Assembly (NCBI GenBank): GCA_051453625.1
Contig: JBOZIK010000001.1
Span: 258,906,969-258,970,968, forward strand
Length of the DNA: 64,000 nt
Direction: 5' to 3'
Origin: Welwitschia mirabilis
Lineage: Eukaryota > Gnetophyta > Gnetopsida > Welwitschiales
Shown here: piece by piece, positions 59,220-64,000 of the stretch
Numbering within the stretch: position 1 is the stretch's first letter
Layout of the letters: the number at the start of each line of letters is the position of its first letter
Notes under the pieces: model-generated
The model's input: the letters and a program-made list of their open reading frames with translations, nothing else
Databases searched by the model: none
Told to the model about the DNA's origin: nothing
Translations under genes and position numbers: made by a program

Positions 59220-59850
59220 TTGAATTTAAATGGTTTGTATGCTAAAACTCTCTTAATTCTGCATCATAATATTGGTGCTAAACATAATTTAGTGAATGAA
59301 TGTTTCACTTACTTTTGACATAATTATTTGGGTCACATATCTAATAAAAGAGTGGAAAGATTAATAACAAATCAAATTCTTTCAAATCTAGATTTCACTG
59401 ATTTAAACATTTATGTGGATTGTCTTAATGAAAATCAAACCAAACAAACAAAGACAGGATCCATGAGAAGCACTTAGCTTCTTGAGATTGTACACATTGA
59501 TATTTGTGGAACTTTTTATGTTAACTCTTTCAAAAAGGAAAGATATTTTACCATATTTATTAATAACTACTCACATTATGGCTATGTCTATTTATTGCAT
59601 GAAAAATCTGAAGCAATAGATGCCTTGGAAATCTACTTGAATGGAGTTGAAATATAACTAGATAGAAAGGTAAAGGTTGTTAGGCCTAGTAGAGGTATTA
59701 AGTATTATAGAAGGTATGATGAGATTGGACAATACCCAGGTTCATTTGCTATGATCCTTGAAAAATGTGGTATTTGTATGTAATACACAATGCTAGGTAC
59801 ACTGCAATAAAACAGTGTATTGAAAAGCAGTAATAAAACTTTAATGAGTA
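59220..59850 (+). pseudogene. Integrase of copia element 2, catalytic residues lost
   Basis: The pre-integrase zinc region is present with a stop where tryptophan was. The core start D-I-C-G-T-F is better framed than in copy 1 and runs on through GYVYLLHEKSEAIDALEIYL. The second aspartate (copy 1 position 50106) is serine at 59688-59690, and the glutamate (copy 1 50241) is lysine at 59823-59825. Having only one of three catalytic residues left, it is dead. Confidence 0.78.
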
Positions 59851-60369
59851 TGACTAAGAGTATTTAAGCATTTCATATTTACTCATATCTTTATGGATGT
59901 ATGCCTTAAAAACTTCCATGTACTTATTGGACATAATTCCTATTAAGGTAGTTCTAAAGATACCTTTTGAACTATGGACTTGTAGGAGATCTAGCTTAAG
60001 GAACCTACATGTTTAGAGTTACCAAGTAGAAAAAATAATTTACAATCTACAAGAATAGAAACTAAATGTAAGAACAATCAGTGGGTTTTTCATTGGTTAT
60101 ACAGAAAAATGAAAAGAATTTAGATTTCATTATCCTAATCATAGTATAAGAATTGTTGAAACTAGAAATGCCAGGTTCATTAAAAATGGTGAAAATAGTG
60201 GGAGTGAAATTCCAAAAAATGTGGAAATTAAAGAAGTTAGAGTGTAAGTTTGTTTGACTTATACTTCTATCACTAAAGTAACTATTCCTCTAATTGTTGA
60301 ATCACATAACAATGAAGAAAAGTAATAAATGAATAAACTCATGATTCATAATGAACATTTGTAGAAGAA

Positions 60370-61140
60370 TCATAAGAAGTGGTACTAAGGATGTCTCAAA
60401 GAGAAAGGAGGCCTATTACTTTGAATGACTATATATTATATCTACAAGAATCAAAACTTGTCTTAAGCATTAATGAGGATGATCTAGTTTCATTTTTTCA
60501 AGCCATTAGTGATGATAGTACTGACAAGAGGTTATATGTTATGAAAGAAGAGTCAAAATCCATGAAACAAAATAATGTATGGGACCTTGTAGAATTACCA
60601 AAATGTTGAAAGAGGGTTGGACATAAATGCATATTGACTCTCACGGTAAATTTAAACATTACAAGGATAGACTAGTTACAAAGGATTTCACTTAAAAGGA
60701 TGTCATTGACTATAAGAAGACTTTTTCTCTAGTTTTTAAGAAAGATTATTTTAGGATTATCATGATACTAGTAGCTCATTATGACTTAGAACTGTGAAAA
60801 CCAACTTTATTAATGAGAATTTAGAAGAGGATATTTATATAAATCAACTAATGGCATTTTCAATTGAAGGAAGATAACACATGATGTTTAATTTAAAGAA
60901 ATCAATATCTAAACTTTAAAAATCTTTTCGTCAATGGTATCTAAAATTTATTGTTACTTTTATTTCATTTGGATTTAAGAAAAACTCTATTAACTGGTGT
61001 ATATATCTAAAGATCAATGGAAGTAAGTTTACTTTTCTTATTCTATATGTTGATGATATCTTGCATGCAACTAATGATTATGATATTTTACATGAGACTA
61101 AGAAGTTTCTTTCTAATAACTTTGAAATGAAAGATATGGG
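60370..61140 (+). pseudogene. Reverse transcriptase of copia element 2
   Basis: The frame at 60379-60609 carries the RVT_2 opening (MSQRERRPITLNDYI and ESKSMKQNNVWDLVE). Later at about 60794 roughly 12 bases present in copy 1 are missing. These include the codon for the first catalytic aspartate. The Y-V-D-D motif itself is intact at 61046-61057. Stops and frame changes are numerous. Confidence 0.78.
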
Positions 61141-61504
61141 TAAGGAAAGATATGTGATAGGGATAGAGATATTCTAGAATAGATCACAAGTATTGTTAGG
61201 CCTATCTCAAAAATCATATATCAATAGAGTACTAGAAAGATTTAGAATAAAGAGATGTTTAGCATCATCCATTTTAATTTAGAAAGAAGACAAGTTCAAT
61301 CTCATACAATGTCCTAAGAATGATTTGAAACGAAAATAGATGGAACCATTTTCATATGCATATGTTATTAGACATTTAATGTATGCTTAAACTTGAGCCA
61401 GATTAGATTTAAGCTTTGTAGTTGGAATGCTAGGTAGATACCAGAATAATTCTATATTGGATCACTAGAAAAATGCAAATAAGGTTTTAAGGTACTTATA
61501 GGAA

Positions 61505-62035
61505 ATGAAGGAATACATTCTTACATATAGAATGTCTAATCACCTTAAGGTGATCGGGTATTTAGATTCAAATTTTGCTAGATGTGTGGATATAAGAAAA
61601 TCCCCTCTTAGCTATGTATTTCTTTTATCCAAAGGAGCAGTATCATGGAAAAGTGCAAAGCAGTTAATAGTGACTGCATCCATTATGAAAGCTAAATTTT
61701 TGGTATGTTTTAAGGTTAAAAGTCAAGATAACTAGCTATAGAACTTTATTTCAAAACTTGAAGTAGTCAAAAATATTGCCAAGCTACTAAAAATTTATTG
61801 TAATAATTCCACAACCATCTTCTTTTCTAAAAATGATAAGTATTTTAAGGGTGCTAAGCATATGGAATTGAAGTACTTTATGTCGAAGAATAAGTTTATA
61901 AAGAAAGAGTGTCAATAGAACATATTAGCATTAACTTCATTATAGCTAGCCCTTTGAAAAAAGGGTTATCACCTAAGATATTTATTGATCATGTTGAAAA
62001 TATGGATATTACTATTAATAAGGATTGTTGAACAT
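61505..62035 (+). pseudogene. RNase H of copia element 2
   Basis: The 76 open codons at 61505-61735 read K-E-Y-I-L-T-Y-R…V-I-G-Y-L-D-S-N-F-A-R-C-V-D, PLSYVFLLSKGAVSWKS and KQLIVTASIMKAKF, the copia RNase H. The first aspartate appears as D-S-N where D-S-D is usual. After a stop, FFSKNDKYFKGAKHMELKYF retains the block that copy 1 has lost. The end, ISPLTKG-like, stops at about 62030. Confidence 0.78.
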
Positions 62036-62412
62036 AATGTTGATGTTTTATGTATAATGTATTTGACATTTTGAGCTTATTTATGGATATGATTCTAATT
62101 ACCTATTTTCTAATTTACATTCGTGATTGTATTAGAATGATGTAAACAAGTTCTTTCTTAAATAATAACATTATGTTATACCAGTGCTTCTCATTTATTA
62201 GTCATGTTAATAAGAATATTGATTTATAGTACATGAAAGGAACTATGTTAATTAAGTGATATATAACCATCATGACTCAAATTAGTTCCTATTATTAATT
62301 ATGATTTATGATGTATCTAATGCATAGAATTATTTAGCCATATCAATGCATGTTATGTTGGTTTAATTTATTTATTTATTTGGCCATGATGTACAGTACT
62401 GTCACATGAGCC

Positions 62413-62423
62413 AAGTGGAAGAA
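62413..62423 (+). promoter_or_regulatory. Polypurine tract of copia element 2
   Basis: AAGTGGAAGAA directly before the LTR start TGTAAGAC. It differs by one base from the copy 1 tract at 52801. Confidence 0.72.
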
Positions 62424-62522
62424 TGTAAGACTTAAATGTCCTATGTGAGAGCATGTAATTTATCTAAGGGGCTAATAAATAATTAATTAAACAATTAAGG
62501 GATAAAGTATAATTGGATAAAA

Positions 62523-62661
62523 GAGAAGTATTTTATTAAGAGTGACTACTACTTGATGAGAAGCAATTTCTTGAAAGTAACTACTACTTAATGAGAAGCA
62601 GTTTCTTAAAAGTAACTGCTACTTGATAAGAAGTAGTCTCATAAAATAATTACTACTTGAT
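62523..62661 (+). repeat. 35-bp tandem repeat in copia 3' LTR, four units
   Basis: Units begin at 62523, 62558, 62593 and 62628, three of exactly 35 bases and the last of 34. Each ends in ACTACTTGAT or a close variant. The third unit is closest to the first unit of the 5' LTR. Confidence 0.85.
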
Positions 62662-62673
62662 AAAAGTGAGTAA

Positions 62674-62679
62674 TATAAA
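62674..62679 (+). promoter_or_regulatory. TATA box of copia 3' LTR
   Basis: TATAAA at the position matching 47305-47310 in the 5' LTR, just after the tandem repeat array. Confidence 0.5.
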
Positions 62680-62974
62680 GAAATAATTGCAATAAATGTG
62701 AAATAAGGTCTTGTTCTTAATATAAAAAGTATTCTATTCTTCCTCATAATCAATTATGCTAAAGGAATAGAAAGGCTGTTAAGGAATAGAAATCAAGTTG
62801 CTTATTGTTCAAGGAAATCAAAGACACATTATGAATTGTGACCAAGCTTTTACAATGGATAAAGGTAGGCAAATATTTTCCTTAATAACTATTTATGAGT
62901 GTTTGTAAAAATCATGGAATTCTAAGATTCTCAACATTATAGTTTGAATGACATATGTTTCTTGTATGATTTAA

Positions 62975-63430
62975 GGACATACTCTTTATGTTATGATGCT
63001 ATAGAAATCCCTTTCAACATCTTCACCTCTGCACATTTTATCATCTTTCTTTCTCTTTTTAAATGGCCTCCAACCTTGTAATGCAATAATTCTTGCAATC
63101 AAATTTTTTCTATTCTCTTTGATATGGATTCCCTCTCTTGTAATGGCTATTTTTTGTAGCTTCCCTTTCTTTTATGCTTGTCTTCTCTTCTATTCCTAAA
63201 AATGCATCTCGAATGCCTTTATAACACTCTTCCTTGACTATTTCTCTTTGTTCTCCACTTTGTTTTTTTTTCCTGTGGGTTTTCTTATTTCGAAAACATC
63301 CTTTAAGCACCACTGAAGCACTTCCTTGTGGTCCTACTAGTGTTTTTTTCATTGCTCCTCTTTCTTTCTCCTTCATAGTCCTCTAATGAGTGCCTTAATG
63401 TGGGTGTCAATGTGTGATAAAGTTATGATG
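62975..63430. other. Unidentified sequence between copia and element D LTR
   Basis: The T- and C-rich part 63030-63370 yields an 88-codon minus-strand frame (63110-63376) rich in lysine and glutamate that matches nothing I know and is probably compositional. It may be the right-hand side of the unknown insert that begins at 44856. Confidence 0.4.
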
Positions 63431-63439
63431 TAAAATCTC

Positions 63440-64000
63440 CTATTATTTTGTAGTTATTATTCATTAATATTAATTTATGTTTAACTTTTTTATATTAAAT
63501 TAAAGTTAACAACATTCCTACAAGATTATTATCCTTTTAATAACATTTTTTCTAAGGGTAAGACTTGATGTTCTTAAAAATAAATAACATAGGCAATGAC
63601 ATCCATGCATCTGCATTGAAGTTTAAAACTACGATATTTATTGCAAGAAGCCTTTGAAATGTCTTTGGATGAAAAGAACTAAGAAAGCTTTCTCAATTCA
63701 CTAAAGTAAATATGTAGATGAAAATTGCTTTTAAGATCTTCTATGGAAACATTTTCAGTACAAACATAGCCATACTATCTTTTAAGATATGTCCAATTGT
63801 AGAGACCTAATATTGTCTAGAATAACATCTCTATTAACACTACTAGAAGTAAGATTCAAAGCTATAGTACTTGTTTTTGAAATATCATTAAGTAAGTAAA
63901 TGAGCTTAAACTGGAACCATATGTAGGTCTCGTGCCAGGTCACTAACATTTCTCATCCATACATTACTCAACTCAAATTTAAGTTGTTCATTATGTCTAA
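63440..64000 (-). repeat. 5' LTR of element D, second part (runs off the window)
   Basis: Follows the left LTR of element D from about 36335 to about 36860. It shares AAAGTTAACAACATTCCTAC, TTATTATCCTTTTAATAA, a GGGTAAGACTTGATG block and the ACTAAGAAAGCTTTCTC stretch (against CTAAGAAACCTTTCTCC at 36566). It starts close to the LTR position where 44693-44855 stops. The simplest reading is one LTR split by an insertion. Confidence 0.6.

Larger units (their letters stand above)
57921..62974 (+). mobile_element. Copia element 2 (same family, more decayed)
   Basis: From 57921 the sequence follows copia element 1 from 48338 to the end, in the same order and orientation, with a 3' LTR at 62424-62974. 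It has lost more than copy 1: the protease motif, two of three integrase residues and the first RT aspartate are gone. It lies in the same orientation directly behind copy 1, so the two probably share or once shared the middle LTR. Confidence 0.83.
62424..62974 (+). repeat. 3' LTR of copia element 2
   Basis: Matches 47124-47630 over its length. It is longer because it holds four units of the 35-bp repeat instead of two. The last 20 bases before 62974 have diverged, so the exact end is not certain and no target duplication could be assigned. Confidence 0.8.

Noticed and set aside
63110-63376. 88-codon minus-strand lysine- and glutamate-rich frame
   Set aside because: Complement of a T/C-rich tract. 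No recognised domain, and no start context or neighbouring exon supports a gene.
1-64000. CRISPR arrays, bacterial operons, ribosomal or tRNA genes
   Set aside because: No regularly spaced direct repeats with unique spacers, no ribosome-binding-site and operon pattern, and no cloverleaf beyond the two degenerate SINE heads.

Overview
The window looks like nuclear DNA from a flowering plant, probably a eudicot. It is strongly AT-rich and made almost entirely of old, nested and mutated retrotransposons. I found no intact protein-coding gene, no tRNA or rRNA gene, no CRISPR array and nothing bacterial. The long intact reading frames expected of host genes are absent. The short open stretches that do match something match gag, protease, reverse transcriptase, RNase H and integrase of plant LTR retrotransposons, or an L1-type LINE. 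All are broken by stops and frameshifts, many of the kind left by C-to-T or G-to-A change.

Layout. About 0.8-11.9 kb is element A, an Athila-like Ty3/gypsy relic on the minus strand with two LTRs of about 1.25 kb and recognisable gag, protease, RT, RNase H and integrase. At 11.9-15.2 kb lie two copies of a tRNA-derived SINE-like repeat and a distant LTR relic. From 15.2 to 20.3 kb I recognise nothing. At 20,351-30,809 is element B, a structurally complete minus-strand gypsy element with two LTRs, a tRNA-Asp-type primer site, a polypurine tract and a near-perfect 5-bp target duplication. It carries only gag and protease; a 2-kb non-coding tandem duplication occupies the place of pol. Directly beside it, at 31.2-33.0 kb, is an isolated Athila-like RNase H-integrase fragment (C). 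From 36.1 kb a Tat-type gypsy element (D) runs on the minus strand, with gag, protease, RT, RNase H, a second archaeal-type RNase H and an integrase that has lost its core. Its right LTR starts at 44,693, stops near 44,855 and appears to resume near 63,440. If so, about 18.6 kb has been inserted into that LTR.

Inside that insertion, at 47.1-63.0 kb on the plus strand, are two copies of one Ty1/copia family in the order LTR-internal-(LTR fragment)-internal-LTR. An L1-type LINE with a higher G+C start lies in the middle LTR, ending at a 100-N gap. The LTRs carry a 35-bp tandem repeat whose copy number differs between ends.

No pathway can be read from this window. Its content is the history of nested insertions and decay. 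Six N runs (12069-12168, 21413-21713, 24452-24551, 30057-30710, 36940-36949, 57821-57920) interrupt it, several exactly at tandem repeats.
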